Assembly (NCBI RefSeq): GCF_014841215.1
Contig: NZ_JACYTR010000008.1
Span: 110,658-174,657 of the forward strand
Source: Pseudomarimonas arenosa
GTDB lineage: Bacteria; Pseudomonadota; Gammaproteobacteria; Xanthomonadales; Xanthomonadaceae
DNA: 64,000 bases
Reading direction: 5' to 3'
Translations under genes and position numbers: made by a program
Notes under the pieces: generated by a model
The model's input: only the letters and a program-made list of their open reading frames with translations
Told to the model about the DNA's origin: nothing
The model's database searches: none
Shown here: in pieces, positions 42,350 to 51,065 of the stretch
How the letters are laid out: the number at the start of each line of letters is the position of its first letter
Position numbering within the stretch: position 1 is the first letter of the stretch

Positions 42350-45300
42350 ACACGCTCGTTCTGCTGAGGCAGTCGGCTGTCGAAGAACATGCAGTTCAGC
42401 CGCGATGGCGCTGCTGGCTGTTGTTGGCTGGCTGACCTCGGCGAGTGCCTTGGCGACGAATGAATCTGCATCCGCACCAATACATAAGTCACGCGACCTG
42501 GAGGTTGGCACTCCCTTCATGCGCTATTTTGATCGCCGCAGCTACGGCGCGTCGGCGCAGAACTGGACGGTGGTACAAGATCAACGCGGCATCATCTATG
42601 TCGGCAACACCGATGGCGTACTGGAGTTCGACGGTCAGCGTTGGCGCCTGATCAAAACCGAACGCGGCACCGTGGTCCGATCGATGGCGGTCGACGCCGA
42701 TGGTCGGGTTTGGGTCGGGGCGGTAGGCGACATTGGCTACCTGGCGCCTGATGCGAAGGGCTCTATGCAGTTTGTGTCGGTGCTTGACCGTGTTCCGTCC
42801 CATGGCCGCGAGTTCACCGATGTCTGGCAAACCATTGCCACGCCGGAGGGCGTCTACTTTCGCAGTACCGCAAGCCTGATCCGGCTGCGAGGCGATGAGG
42901 TTGACGCCTGGACGCCTGAAACACGGTTTGGGCTGGCGTTCTTTCATGACGGCCGCTTGTTGATGCGCGTGCCGAATCAGGGCCTTCAAGAGCTGGTCGA
43001 CGGCGAGTTTCGTTCGATTGCTGGTGGTGAGCGTTTCGGCAACGAGTTCATCGAGTTTGCGCTACCCTGGACGGAGACCGATGCTGTCAGTTCATCGACC
43101 ACCAGCCTGATCGCTGTCGATGCTCTGGGTTTGTTCCTGCTCGATGCGCAAGGGCTGCGCCCATTTCGCACCGCGGCTGACGCTGAGTTGGTACAACACG
43201 GAATGTCCAAAGCCACCCGCTTGCGTGACGGTGGACTGGCCGTCGTGACCTACGACAACGGTGTGTACGTGCTCGATGAAGCAGGTGGTTTACGGGCCCA
43301 CTATGACAAGCGTAGCGGGCTGCCTGACAACGCCGTCTGGAACATCGCCCAGGATCGATCGGGCGGGCTGTGGCTGGCCCTGGATCGCGGCATCGCGCGC
43401 ATCGAAGTGGAATCTCCGATTACCCGATTTGACGAGCGCGCGGACTTGCCCGGGATGGCGGTAGTGATCGATCGCCATCTGGGCCAGTTGCATGTGGGAA
43501 CGAGTGAAGGTCTGTTTCGACTCAAGGCGGGTACACCGGCTGCATTCGAACCGATTGCCGGTATTGGCCAACAGTCCTTTGATCTGCTGTCGGTCGGCGA
43601 CTCTCTCATCGTTGCAAACTCAGAGGGCCTCTACGAAGTGTTTGGCAACTCAGCGCGCCTGATCGGGCCTGGGTTTCACTGGACCTTGCAACCGTCCGCC
43701 CTGTCACCATCCCGTGTCTACGCTGGAATGGAAGGGGGAGTGAAGTCCGTTAAGGCCCTGCAATTCATCAATGGGCGATGGGCTGAACACGGTGCAATTG
43801 GCGGCATGACGGACCAGCCTCGATCGCTGCTGGAAAGTGCGGATGGAAGGCTTTGGGCAGGAACCTACGCCACGGGCGTTTGGCGTCTGACGCCTCCGCC
43901 GCATTGGCAACCAGGTTCGTCAACTCGGGCACAGGTCGAACGGTTTGGCGTCGAACACGGCTTGCCGAGCCTGGACGTGGCAGTGGCCGAGTTTCAGGGT
44001 GAACCATTGTTCAGCACCCGCAAGGGCAACTATCGGTTTGACGAGGCCACTGGCCAGTTTGCTCCTGACCCTCGCTTCAATGGCCTGTTCAGTGACGGTC
44101 CGCGCTGGCTGACGGCAGCCGCGGCGACCACGGGACGGATCTGGATGCATTCCATAGACGAGGCGAGTGGTCTGCGCGAGTCGGGGGTGGCAGTGCTGCA
44201 GGACGACGGCAGCTATCGCTGGGATCCGTCGCCACTCCGACCTATAGGGGATCAACTGGTTGAAGACATTCTGGCCGAAGATGACGGCGTGGTCTGGTTA
44301 GCCACCGATGAGGGGGTCTACCGATATGATCCCAGTGTCGCTCGACCCAATGAGCAGCCGCATAACGCACTGATCCGACAAGTGAGCGATCCAAGCGGTG
44401 CAAACGTGCTGTTCGGCGGCGCGGGTCCAGAGACTTTGCCCTTGATCCCGTTTGCGCAAAATGCCCTGCGTTTTGAGTACGCAGCCACGTTCTTCGATGG
44501 CCCTCATGCGACGCGTTTCCAAACCTTGCTCGAAGGCAGCGATCAGACCTGGACACCTTGGTCCACCGAAGCGCACCGCGAGTTCACCCATCTGAGCGAG
44601 GGAAGCTATCGCTTCCGCGTGCGAGCGCAGGCAGCCGACGGAACGCTGAGTGAAGAGGTCAGCTTCGCCTTTGGGATTCTGCCGCCCTGGTACCGCACCG
44701 CTTGGGCCTATCTTGCCTATGCACTGTTAGCCTGTATTGCGGCCTGGCTGCTGGTGCGCTGGCGCACCCGCCACATGGAATCGGAGAAACGTGCGCTGGA
44801 AGCACTGATCTCTTCCCGCACCAGCGAGCTGCGCGCCAAACACGTGGAACTTGAAGCGGCGAGGGCGAGGGCTGAGGCCGAGCGTGCTGAGGCCGAGGCG
44901 CAACGACGCGCGGCCGAGCAACAGCGGCTGAGGGCGGAGGAGGCCAGCCGTGCCAAGAGCACCTTCCTGGCCACGATGAGCCATGAGTTAAGAACCCCAC
45001 TGAACGGCGTGCTGGGTTTCGCTCAGCTGATGGAGCGCGCGCCCAATCGCTCCGCCCAGGACCGTCGTTATCTCGCCACCATCCTGCGCAGTGGTGAACA
45101 TCTGCTGCGATTGATCAACGACGTGCTGTCGCTGGCCAAGATCGAAGCCGGAGGCGTGACCCTGATCGAAGCTCCCTTCGATTTCCACGAACTGCTGGCC
45201 AACGCCGTCGATCTGGTCCGCGTGCGCGCTGAGGAAAAGGGATTGCGAATGCAGGTCACTACGGAGAATTTTCCCGTCGCTGTGCTCGGCGACGCCGACA

Positions 45301-46322
45301 AAGTGAATCGCGTGCTGCTGAATCTGCTTGGCAATGCCGTCAAGTTTACGGTGGAAGGCGGAGTAACGGTTCGCGCGAGTTGGATCGAAGGCAACGCGAG
45401 CATCGAGGTGTCTGACACTGGCCCCGGCATCGGTGCAGAGGAACTCAAGCTGTTGTTCGGATCCTTTGTGCAGACCAGCAGTGGTCAAGCATCAAGAGAG
45501 GGCACCGGACTTGGTCTGGCACTCTCACAGCAACTGGCTCGGTTGATGGGGGGCGAAATCACCGTACAGAGCCAGTTGGGGCAAGGAAGCCGTTTCCGGG
45601 TCAGTCTGCACCTTCCTCAAGCCGAGGCAGTGCCGACAGCGGGTGATGCCGGCCCGCAACCGCATGCGCGGCGCATCGCCCCAGGCCAAGCCCGGCATCG
45701 CATCCTGGTCGTTGATGATGTGGCAGACAACCGCGACATTATGGTGGACCTGCTGGTCTCGATCGGCTTCGAGGTCAAACAGGCGGCGGACGGTGAACAA
45801 GCGATCGAACTGTGGAAAAGCTGGGAGCCACAGCTGATCTGGATGGATCAGCGTATGCCGCGAATTGATGGCCTGGAGGCCACGCGGCGAATTCGCGAAG
45901 AAGAACGCGCCAGTCAGCGCGCACCGGTTGTCATCATTGCGTTATCAGCCAGTGTGCTGGAACACGAACGTGAAGTGATCCTTGCCAGCGGTTGCGATGA
46001 TTTCGTGCCCAAGCCGTTTCCGGAATCGCTCATCTTCGCGAAGATTTCTGAGCATCTTGGCGTGTCCTTCGTGTTTGATGACGTCGAGGCCAAGGCTGAG
46101 CGACCAACCACCCGAAGCACCGCAATCACGCCAGATCGTCTAGGCAATCTGCCCATGAATTGGTTGGCTTCTATGCGCCGCGCGCTCAATGCCGGCGACG
46201 TGCGCGAAGCCAATGCGCTGTGCGATGCGATTGCGCAACACGATGCTGAACTGGCGGACGAGATACGCGCGCATGTGGTGGCCCTGAAGTTTGACCAATT
46301 GGAAGAGCTTCTCGGGGCTTGA
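42339..46322 (+). CDS. Hybrid sensor kinase with extracytoplasmic beta-propeller (Reg_prop-Y_Y_Y-HisKA-HATPase-REC)
   Basis: This 1327-residue sensor combines a periplasmic propeller and a cytoplasmic phosphorelay. The chosen GTG start gives a basic n-region and hydrophobic signal (MALLAVVGWLTSASALA); frames further upstream overlap the GGEEF gene more. Propeller units recur from about residue 60 to 690 (GIIYVGNTDGVLEFDGQRW, SGGLWLALDRGIARIE, DGVVWLATDEGVYRYD). A Y_Y_Y domain follows, then a membrane helix (AYLAYALLACIAAWLLVRW) and a coiled coil. The kinase core has H882 (SHELRTPLNG) and DTGPGIG/GTGLGLAL. The C-terminal receiver has D1170 (WMDQRMPRIDG). Such propeller hybrids often sense polysaccharide breakdown products; the signal here is unknown. 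Confidence 0.93.
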   Translation: MATRHARSAEAVGCRRTCSSAAMALLAVVGWLTSASALATNESASAPIHKSRDLEVGTPFMRYFDRRSYGASAQNWTVVQDQRGIIYVGNTDGVLEFDGQRWRLIKTERGTVVRSMAVDADGRVWVGAVGDIGYLAPDAKGSMQFVSVLDRVPSHGREFTDVWQTIATPEGVYFRSTASLIRLRGDEVDAWTPETRFGLAFFHDGRLLMRVPNQGLQELVDGEFRSIAGGERFGNEFIEFALPWTETDAVSSSTTSLIAVDALGLFLLDAQGLRPFRTAADAELVQHGMSKATRLRDGGLAVVTYDNGVYVLDEAGGLRAHYDKRSGLPDNAVWNIAQDRSGGLWLALDRGIARIEVESPITRFDERADLPGMAVVIDRHLGQLHVGTSEGLFRLKAGTPAAFEPIAGIGQQSFDLLSVGDSLIVANSEGLYEVFGNSARLIGPGFHWTLQPSALSPSRVYAGMEGGVKSVKALQFINGRWAEHGAIGGMTDQPRSLLESADGRLWAGTYATGVWRLTPPPHWQPGSSTRAQVERFGVEHGLPSLDVAVAEFQGEPLFSTRKGNYRFDEATGQFAPDPRFNGLFSDGPRWLTAAAATTGRIWMHSIDEASGLRESGVAVLQDDGSYRWDPSPLRPIGDQLVEDILAEDDGVVWLATDEGVYRYDPSVARPNEQPHNALIRQVSDPSGANVLFGGAGPETLPLIPFAQNALRFEYAATFFDGPHATRFQTLLEGSDQTWTPWSTEAHREFTHLSEGSYRFRVRAQAADGTLSEEVSFAFGILPPWYRTAWAYLAYALLACIAAWLLVRWRTRHMESEKRALEALISSRTSELRAKHVELEAARARAEAERAEAEAQRRAAEQQRLRAEEASRAKSTFLATMSHELRTPLNGVLGFAQLMERAPNRSAQDRRYLATILRSGEHLLRLINDVLSLAKIEAGGVTLIEAPFDFHELLANAVDLVRVRAEEKGLRMQVTTENFPVAVLGDADKVNRVLLNLLGNAVKFTVEGGVTVRASWIEGNASIEVSDTGPGIGAEELKLLFGSFVQTSSGQASREGTGLGLALSQQLARLMGGEITVQSQLGQGSRFRVSLHLPQAEAVPTAGDAGPQPHARRIAPGQARHRILVVDDVADNRDIMVDLLVSIGFEVKQAADGEQAIELWKSWEPQLIWMDQRMPRIDGLEATRRIREEERASQRAPVVIIALSASVLEHEREVILASGCDDFVPKPFPESLIFAKISEHLGVSFVFDDVEAKAERPTTRSTAITPDRLGNLPMNWLASMRRALNAGDVREANALCDAIAQHDAELADEIRAHVVALKFDQLEELLGA

Positions 46323-46344
46323 GCCGCGGCAAGCTCGAGTGACG

Positions 46345-46360
46345 CATAATGTATATTATG
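46345..46360. promoter_or_regulatory. AT-rich inverted repeat beside the IS left end
   Basis: CATAAT-GTAT-ATTATG is a perfect 6-bp inverted repeat with 4-base spacer in otherwise GC-rich DNA, 20 bases after the hybrid kinase stop. It resembles an operator. The gene it served may have been lost when the IS element arrived. Confidence 0.35.
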
Positions 46361-46499
46361 TCGCATGATATGTATGCCTGGCGGTACTACTGTCGGTGTC
46401 GGCTGCCGGAAACTGCGTCGCCCCTCGCTTGGCGACCCCCCTGAAATCAGCGGTCCTCAAAAGTGGAATTTTCTCGTAGTCTGACCCGAGGAGGTTCCC

Positions 46500-46766
46500 G
46501 TGAAGAAATCTCGATTTACCGACAGCCAGATCATGGCGGTCCTCAAGCAAGCGCAATCCGGAACGCCGGTGCCGAATCTTTGCCGCGAGCACGGCATCAG
46601 CTCGGCGACGTTCTACAAGTGGCGATCCAAGTACGGCGGGATGGATGTGCCGATGATGTCACGCCTGAAGGAGCTGGAGGAGGAGAACCGGCGGCTGAAG
46701 AAGATGTATGCCGATGCCCAGTTGAGCGCCGACCTCCTCAAGGAAGCGCTGGCAAAAAAGTGGTGA
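46500..46766 (+). CDS. IS3-family transposase OrfA
   Basis: The 88-residue protein is the helix-turn-helix part of an IS3 transposase: [20 protein letters not shown] and [21 protein letters not shown], then a leucine-rich coiled coil ([20 protein letters not shown]). GAGGAGG lies about 7 bases before the ATG. It ends LAKKW, where the slippery A AAA AAG allows a -1 shift into orfB. Confidence 0.93.
   Translation: MKKSRFTDSQIMAVLKQAQSGTPVPNLCREHGISSATFYKWRSKYGGMDVPMMSRLKELEEENRRLKKMYADAQLSADLLKEALAKKW
46754..46760 (+). promoter_or_regulatory. Programmed -1 frameshift site (A6G)
   Basis: The heptamer A AAA AAG sits in the orfA reading frame 4 bases before its stop. The orfB frame is -1 relative to orfA, as in IS3-family elements that make OrfAB by slippage. 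Confidence 0.75.
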
Positions 46767-46786
46767 GGCCATCTTCCCGTCGGGAG

Positions 46787-47586
46787 ATGGCCAAACAGGC
46801 CGTTGAGAGCGGGCAAACAAGCGTGCGTCACGCCTGCGCGACGTTTGGATTGAGCGAAACCTGCTATCGCTACCAACCCAAGTTGTCGGACGAGAATGCC
46901 GAAATTGCCGACTGGCTGGTGCGGCTCACGTCAGCCTATCGAAACTGGGGCTTTGGCCTGTGTTTCCTGCACCTGCGAAACGTCAAGGGCTTTGGCTGGA
47001 ACCACAAGCGCGTCTATCGCATTTACCGCGAGCTGGAATTGCATCTGCGCATCAAGCCCAAGAAGCGGCTGGTGCGCGCCAAGCCAGAGCCGTTGACGGT
47101 GCCAGCGGCGATCAATGAGGTCTGGTCGATGGACTTCATGCACGATCAGCTCAGCGATGGGCGCAGCTTCAGGCTGCTCAACGTACTGGATGACTTCAAC
47201 CGCGAGGGATTGGGTATTGAGGCCGATCTATCCTGCCATCGGCGCGCGTCATTCGCAGCCTGGAACAGATCATCGAGTGGCGGGGCAAGCCGAAGGTAAT
47301 CCGCTGTGACAACGGCCCCGAGTACATCAGCGGCGAACTGCAGACGTGGGCGGCGAAACGGGATATCAAGATTGAGTTCATTCAGCCAGGCAATCCACAG
47401 CAGAACGCATACGTGGAGCGCTACAATCGAACGGTACGTTATGATTGGTTAGCACAACACTTGTTTGAAAGCATCCAGGAAGTCCAACTGGCAGCGACCG
47501 AATGGCTCTGGATCTACAACAATGAACGCCCAAACATGGCCATCGGCGGCATCACACCTGCTCAGAAGCTCGCGATGGCCAACTAG
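46787..47586 (+). pseudogene. IS3-family transposase OrfB, frameshifted
   Basis: The DDE integrase part is recognisable: [15 protein letters not shown] (first Asp), [15 protein letters not shown] (second Asp) and QQNAYVERYNRTVRYDWL (catalytic Glu). The frame breaks at about 47231-47233. The first part reads to EADLS and the rest ([18 protein letters not shown] onward) continues in the next frame, consistent with a one-base deletion. Without correction the protein stops at 47299, before the second Asp, so the element should not transpose by itself. A sequencing error is the alternative. Confidence 0.88.
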
Positions 47587-47599
47587 CTCCACTTTTGGC

Positions 47600-47840
47600 G
47601 ACTGCTAAAAATGGGGGGATTACCGCCGCGGCGGCGGCCGTTCTCGCCATGATTCCGCTCACCCGCAGCGTGTTCTGGGGGCCGATGGCAATCGCGATCA
47701 TGGGAGGCTTGGCGGTGGCGACGGTACTCACCATCTTTTTTGTGCCGGCCCTGTACGCAGCCTGGTTCCGAGTCAAGCGCGTGGCTGATCCGGCAACCAA
47801 TCCTGCTTCGGCTGCTGAGCCGATCCTGCTCAGCCCATGA
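47600..47840 (+). pseudogene. 3' remnant of an RND efflux pump gene
   Basis: About 78 codons in frame encode the end of an inner-membrane RND transporter: ITAAAAAVLAMIPLTRSVFWGPMAIAIMGGLAVATVLTIFFVPALYAAWFRVKR. This includes the last two membrane helices and the GMIPL-type and FFVPALY motifs. The other 950 or so residues are missing: the IS lies directly upstream and beyond it is the unrelated kinase gene. So the insertion came with a deletion. The remnant overlaps the TetR start by 4 bases (ATGA), showing that TetR was part of the pump operon. Confidence 0.87.
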
Positions 47841-48424
47841 GCCGGCCGCCACACGCGAAACGCCGTGTATTGGAAGCAGCCAGGCAGCTGGTCGAGGAAG
47901 CCGGCGTCCGCTCATTGACCTTCAGTCAGTTGGAGCAAAGGAGTGGCGTCACCCGAGGCGGAATTCTGCACCACTGGCCCGACAGGAAGGCGCTGATTCA
48001 CGGCCTGATCGAGCATGACTTGCTACGCGTGACCCAGCGATGCCGTGAACTGGCTGCGCCCGGCGATCCTCTGTCCGGGCAGGTCCGTTGCGCACTCGAT
48101 ACCAAGGACGGAGTTGGCGTCTTGGCTGCCAACCTGCTGCCTGAGGCGCGTCAGTATCCGTCGACCTGGGAACTGGTGACCCAATTCTCTGCGAGTCGCT
48201 TCGAGGATTGGGAATGGAACAACACCGACCTTCAGCGGCTGGTGTTGTTGCTGGCGGCGGAGGGTGCTTTTTGGCGTCGTTTGCACGGCCTGCTTCCCGA
48301 CGCTCCTGACTTGGATCGGCGGCTTGGTCAAGCCATCGAGTCGCAATTGGCCAGGCTGCCACCGGAATCCATCACCCAACCCCGATCAACCCTATTCAAT
48401 CACTGGAAACTCGCTAGAACATGA
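47837..48424 (+). CDS. TetR-family regulator, formerly in an RND pump operon
   Basis: This 195-residue regulator has helix-turn-helix KRRVLEAARQLVEEAGVRSLTFSQLEQRSGVTRGGILHHWPDRKALI in residues 9-53. A TetR C-terminal domain follows, of the kind that begins with a WPDRKALI-type junction. It overlaps the pump remnant and the glutathione transferase gene by 4 bases on each side. With the pump deleted, its promoter may be gone; any transcription would come from the IS or from read-through. Confidence 0.9.
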   Translation: MSRPPHAKRRVLEAARQLVEEAGVRSLTFSQLEQRSGVTRGGILHHWPDRKALIHGLIEHDLLRVTQRCRELAAPGDPLSGQVRCALDTKDGVGVLAANLLPEARQYPSTWELVTQFSASRFEDWEWNNTDLQRLVLLLAAEGAFWRRLHGLLPDAPDLDRRLGQAIESQLARLPPESITQPRSTLFNHWKLART

Positions 48425-49065
48425 AGCTCTTCTATTCCCCCGGCGCGTGCTCACTGGCACCCCATATCGTTGCACTCGAGGCTCGCCTTCCGATCGAGTT
48501 GCAGCGGGTCAATCTGGCCAGCAAGCGCTGCGTAGGCGGCATCGACTTTCTTGCCATCAACCCAAAGGGCTATGTGCCTGCCCTGTTGTTGGACGACGGT
48601 GAGTTGCTGACCGAAGGCCCTGCCATCTCGCAGTACCTTGCCGACCTGGCCCCCGCCCGCAACCTGCTGCCGGCAATTGGCAACCGCGATCGTTATCGCG
48701 TGCTGTCCTGGCTGAGCTTCGTGAGATCCGAACTTCACAAGAGCTTCAGCCCGCTGTTCAAGCCGGGCACACCCGACTGGCTGCAACAAGATCGGCGCAA
48801 CCTGCTGCTGCAGCGCTATGCGCTGGTCGAGGAGCAACTGGCCAAGCAGGCTCACCTCGGCAGCGACGTGTTCAATATCGCCGATGCCTACCTGTTTGTC
48901 GTCAGTAGCTGGGCCACCAAGGTCAATCTCGACCTTAGCGGATTCTCCGCATTGCAGGGATTCATGCGGCGCACTGCCAGTCGCCCGGCTGTGATCAGCG
49001 CCCTGCGCGCCGAAGGGCTGATTGCGGCGACACCGATTGCCGACCAAACGGCGACCCCTGCCTGA
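48421..49065 (+). CDS. Glutathione S-transferase (beta-like class)
   Basis: The 214-residue protein has the thioredoxin-fold N-terminus with the beta-class signature MKLFYSPGACSLAPHIVALEA, where Cys10 is the usual catalytic residue. INPKGYVPALLLDDGELLTEGPAISQYLADL is the glutathione-binding part (cis-Pro in YVPAL, E-S/G site). The helical C-terminal domain has FNIADAYLFVVSSWA. It is translationally coupled to the TetR gene, suggesting a detoxification unit together with the lost pump. Confidence 0.92.
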   Translation: MKLFYSPGACSLAPHIVALEARLPIELQRVNLASKRCVGGIDFLAINPKGYVPALLLDDGELLTEGPAISQYLADLAPARNLLPAIGNRDRYRVLSWLSFVRSELHKSFSPLFKPGTPDWLQQDRRNLLLQRYALVEEQLAKQAHLGSDVFNIADAYLFVVSSWATKVNLDLSGFSALQGFMRRTASRPAVISALRAEGLIAATPIADQTATPA

Positions 49066-49130
49066 CCACTCAGCGGTTGCCGACGCCTACTCTGTCCACA
49101 CTCGCCTTCGGGGCTTCAGCGAGAAAGGCC

Positions 49131-49373
49131 ATGAGACATTCGATACGGTTGGCAAAGCGCATCGCCCGGCGCCGGCGGGTATTGCTGCTGGCAGCGGGCT
49201 TGCTCACGGCAGGATATGCGCCGGCCGGGATAGTCCTCTTGGCCGACGATTCGGCATACGTCCGTGCGCAGCAGGAGGCCAACGAAGCAGCCAACATCGG
49301 CGGTGCGCAACGCGCAGTTCACACGGGCTCGGTCAAGAGGAATCTGGTCCTGCCGGTGCGAGCACCGCGATGA
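49131..49373 (+). CDS. Small protein with N-terminal membrane segment, unknown
   Basis: This 80-residue frame starts MRHSIRLAKRIARRRRVLLL with GAGAAAGG just upstream. A strongly basic start, one hydrophobic segment (VLLLAAGLLTAGYAPAGIVLL) and a short polar tail suggest an exported or anchored peptide. I see no family. It may not be a real gene. Confidence 0.4.
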   Translation: MRHSIRLAKRIARRRRVLLLAAGLLTAGYAPAGIVLLADDSAYVRAQQEANEAANIGGAQRAVHTGSVKRNLVLPVRAPR

Positions 49374-49529
49374 TGCTAACAAAGATCGGTGGAACCGTGA
49401 CGTTGAGTCATGCGTGACTTACCCCCGATGAGCAGCGCTTATCGCTCAGGGATATCCGTCTCAGTACGGCCAAGAGCGGTCAGTCGTCGAAGACCGTCAA
49501 CCGTTTGTGCTCGGCGCTCTCCCGGCGGC

Positions 49530-49829
49530 CTAGCGCCTCAGTTTCGTTCGCCGAAGCTTTCGCTCTGCACGCATCACATGGACGATATGCACGATGTTCC
49601 GCTCGAACCGGTAGAACACTCGGCAGGGCGGCTCGACGATCTGGCGATACCGCCAGCCCTTCAACTCGGGAGGTCTAGGGCCGCTGTCGGGATGATCCCG
49701 CAGCTGCTCCACATCAGCGAACACGCTGCGAACCACTTCGGCGGCGGCCGCAGGATTGTCCAGTGCAATGAAATCCGCAATCGCGTCCAGATCGGCGAGC
49801 GCCGGTTCGGACCAGACTATTTCAACCAT
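49530..49829 (-). CDS. RelE/ParE-family toxin
   Basis: The 99-residue protein has the ParE/RelE fold signature: VEIVWSEPALADLDAIADFIALDNPAAAAEVVRSVFADVEQL, then GPRPPELKGWRYRQIVEPPCRVFYRFERNIVHIVHVMRAER. The YR-hydrophobic-V/I ... R-V-F-Y-R core is typical. It follows its antitoxin with a 13-base overlap. Members either cleave mRNA on ribosomes or poison gyrase; the sequence looks nearer ParE. Confidence 0.9.
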   Translation of the reverse strand: MVEIVWSEPALADLDAIADFIALDNPAAAAEVVRSVFADVEQLRDHPDSGPRPPELKGWRYRQIVEPPCRVFYRFERNIVHIVHVMRAERKLRRTKLRR

Positions 49830-50074
49830 CGGGCCATGCGTTGCTTAGCATCAGCGTGCGACAGCACCCGCCCCTCTTCTATCGCCTTCTCACCGCGAGC
49901 AATCGATTCGAGCAATGTCATGCGCCGCTGCATCTCTTCGAAGCTCGCTGCGTCCACCAGATATGCGGATGGCAAGCCATGATGCGTGATCAGGATCGGC
50001 TCGCGCTCGCGCTCGACGGCCTCAAGGAGATCGGTGGCCTGGCGCTTCAATGTGGTAACCAGTTCGGTACGCAT
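49817..50074 (-). CDS. Phd/YefM-type antitoxin
   Basis: The 85-residue protein (MRTELVTTLKRQATDLLEAVEREREPILITHHGLPSAYLVDAASFEEMQRRM) has the Phd/YefM DNA-binding N-terminus. A C-terminal toxin-binding tail follows (EGRVLSHADAKQRMARWLK). It overlaps the toxin start by 13 bases. Antitoxin first is the usual order and allows autoregulation. Confidence 0.9.
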   Translation of the reverse strand: MRTELVTTLKRQATDLLEAVEREREPILITHHGLPSAYLVDAASFEEMQRRMTLLESIARGEKAIEEGRVLSHADAKQRMARWLK

Positions 50075-50241
50075 GGAGTGATACTAAAGTGGCATTCGCT
50101 TCCTTGCAAGGGAGTCGTCTGACGCGCGATCCAAGCAGTGGATGTCTAGCCCAGCGGATGACACTAACCGCCAGCAGTCCCTATTGCGGCGAGCGCTGAT
50201 TCCATTGTCAGGCTGGGGGTCTGGCTCTCAGCGATTTCCGT

Positions 50242-50619
50242 TCAGACGCGAACGACAAGTTCGCTGTACGGTTCGAGCTGCGGATCTGCAGTCAGCAGCC
50301 GCAGCGGTTCGGCGATCGCCTGGGCAGCCAGCAGCCGATCGAACGGATCGGCATGGTGAAGCGGCAACGCCTGGACGCCGGCAGCGTGTTTGTCGGAAAT
50401 AGCCAACGACATGAAGCCGCTGTCGCGAACTGCGCTTGCGAACGTCTGCGCGTCCAGGTCGATCTTTCCGAGCGTGCGCTTGATCGCGACTTCCCACACG
50501 GATGCTGCCGACACGTAGACCTCGTCCGCCTCGGTCATCATCGAGCGCGCCGCCTTGCTCAGCCGCTTACTGTCGGCAATGGCCCACAGCGCTACGTGCG
50601 TGTCGAGCAGTAAGCGCAT
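50242..50619 (-). CDS. PIN-domain toxin (VapC-like)
   Basis: The 125-residue PIN nuclease begins MRLLLDTHVALWAI (first Asp). It contains VYVSAASVWEVAIKR (catalytic Glu) and DPFDRLLAAQAIAEPLRLLTADPQL (conserved Asp residues). The whole set of acidic residues is present, so RNase activity is plausible. It touches its antitoxin gene at 50619. Confidence 0.92.
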   Translation of the reverse strand: MRLLLDTHVALWAIADSKRLSKAARSMMTEADEVYVSAASVWEVAIKRTLGKIDLDAQTFASAVRDSGFMSLAISDKHAAGVQALPLHHADPFDRLLAAQAIAEPLRLLTADPQLEPYSELVVRV

Positions 50620-50864
50620 CAGCGGCTGCCCGCGAAGCTGGACAGCACGTCCTCGGGCAGCGGCGCGTCGAAATCGTCCGGCACGCGGATCTTGCCCTTG
50701 AGGACACCGAAGCGGATCGCGGCCTTGCCGGCGTCGATCGGGATCATCTTGACCATAGGCTTGCCGGCCTTGGCGATGAAAACTTCCGCGCCGGCGGCCA
50801 CCTCTTCGACGATGCGCGAGAGGTGGGTCTTTGCTTCGTGAATGTTGATGGTGTGCATTGGCAT
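50619..50864 (-). CDS. Phd/YefM-type antitoxin of the PIN toxin
   Basis: This 81-residue protein (MPMHTINIHEAKTHLSRIVEEVAAGAEVFIAKAGKPMVKMIP) has the standard Phd/YefM N-terminus. Its C-terminal tail (VPDDFDAPLPEDVLSSFAGSR) binds the toxin in related pairs. ATG at 50858 (MHTINIHEAKT) is an equally good start. It is the second antitoxin within 800 bases. Confidence 0.9.
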   Translation of the reverse strand: MPMHTINIHEAKTHLSRIVEEVAAGAEVFIAKAGKPMVKMIPIDAGKAAIRFGVLKGKIRVPDDFDAPLPEDVLSSFAGSR

Positions 50865-51065
50865 AACTTAGTCTAGTTTAGTCCACTCGGCAAGCGACAC
50901 CTTCGTACCGTTTCGCCGCGCGCACTTGGAGAGTTTCCCATTGACCAAGCAATCTCCGCGCCCGAGATCGTCAGTCCCTGCAATCGGGCCCGCCCTGGAA
51001 AATGCATTGGCGCGCTCATCGCGCAGGCCTGCCCCGAAGCTGTTCGGGCCTGCTAGGCTCTGGGT

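Larger units (their letters stand above)
46442..47612 (+). mobile_element. IS3-family insertion sequence, probably inactive
   Basis: The element contains orfA, an A6G slippery heptamer and orfB with a frameshift. Imperfect terminal inverted repeats are visible: CAGCGGTCCTCAAAAGTGGA near 46448-46467 and, inverted, AGCAGTCGCCAAAAGTGGAG at about 47587-47606. Exact ends are uncertain by several bases, and I see no clear target duplication. It separates the hybrid kinase from the last part of an RND pump gene. Confidence 0.85.
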
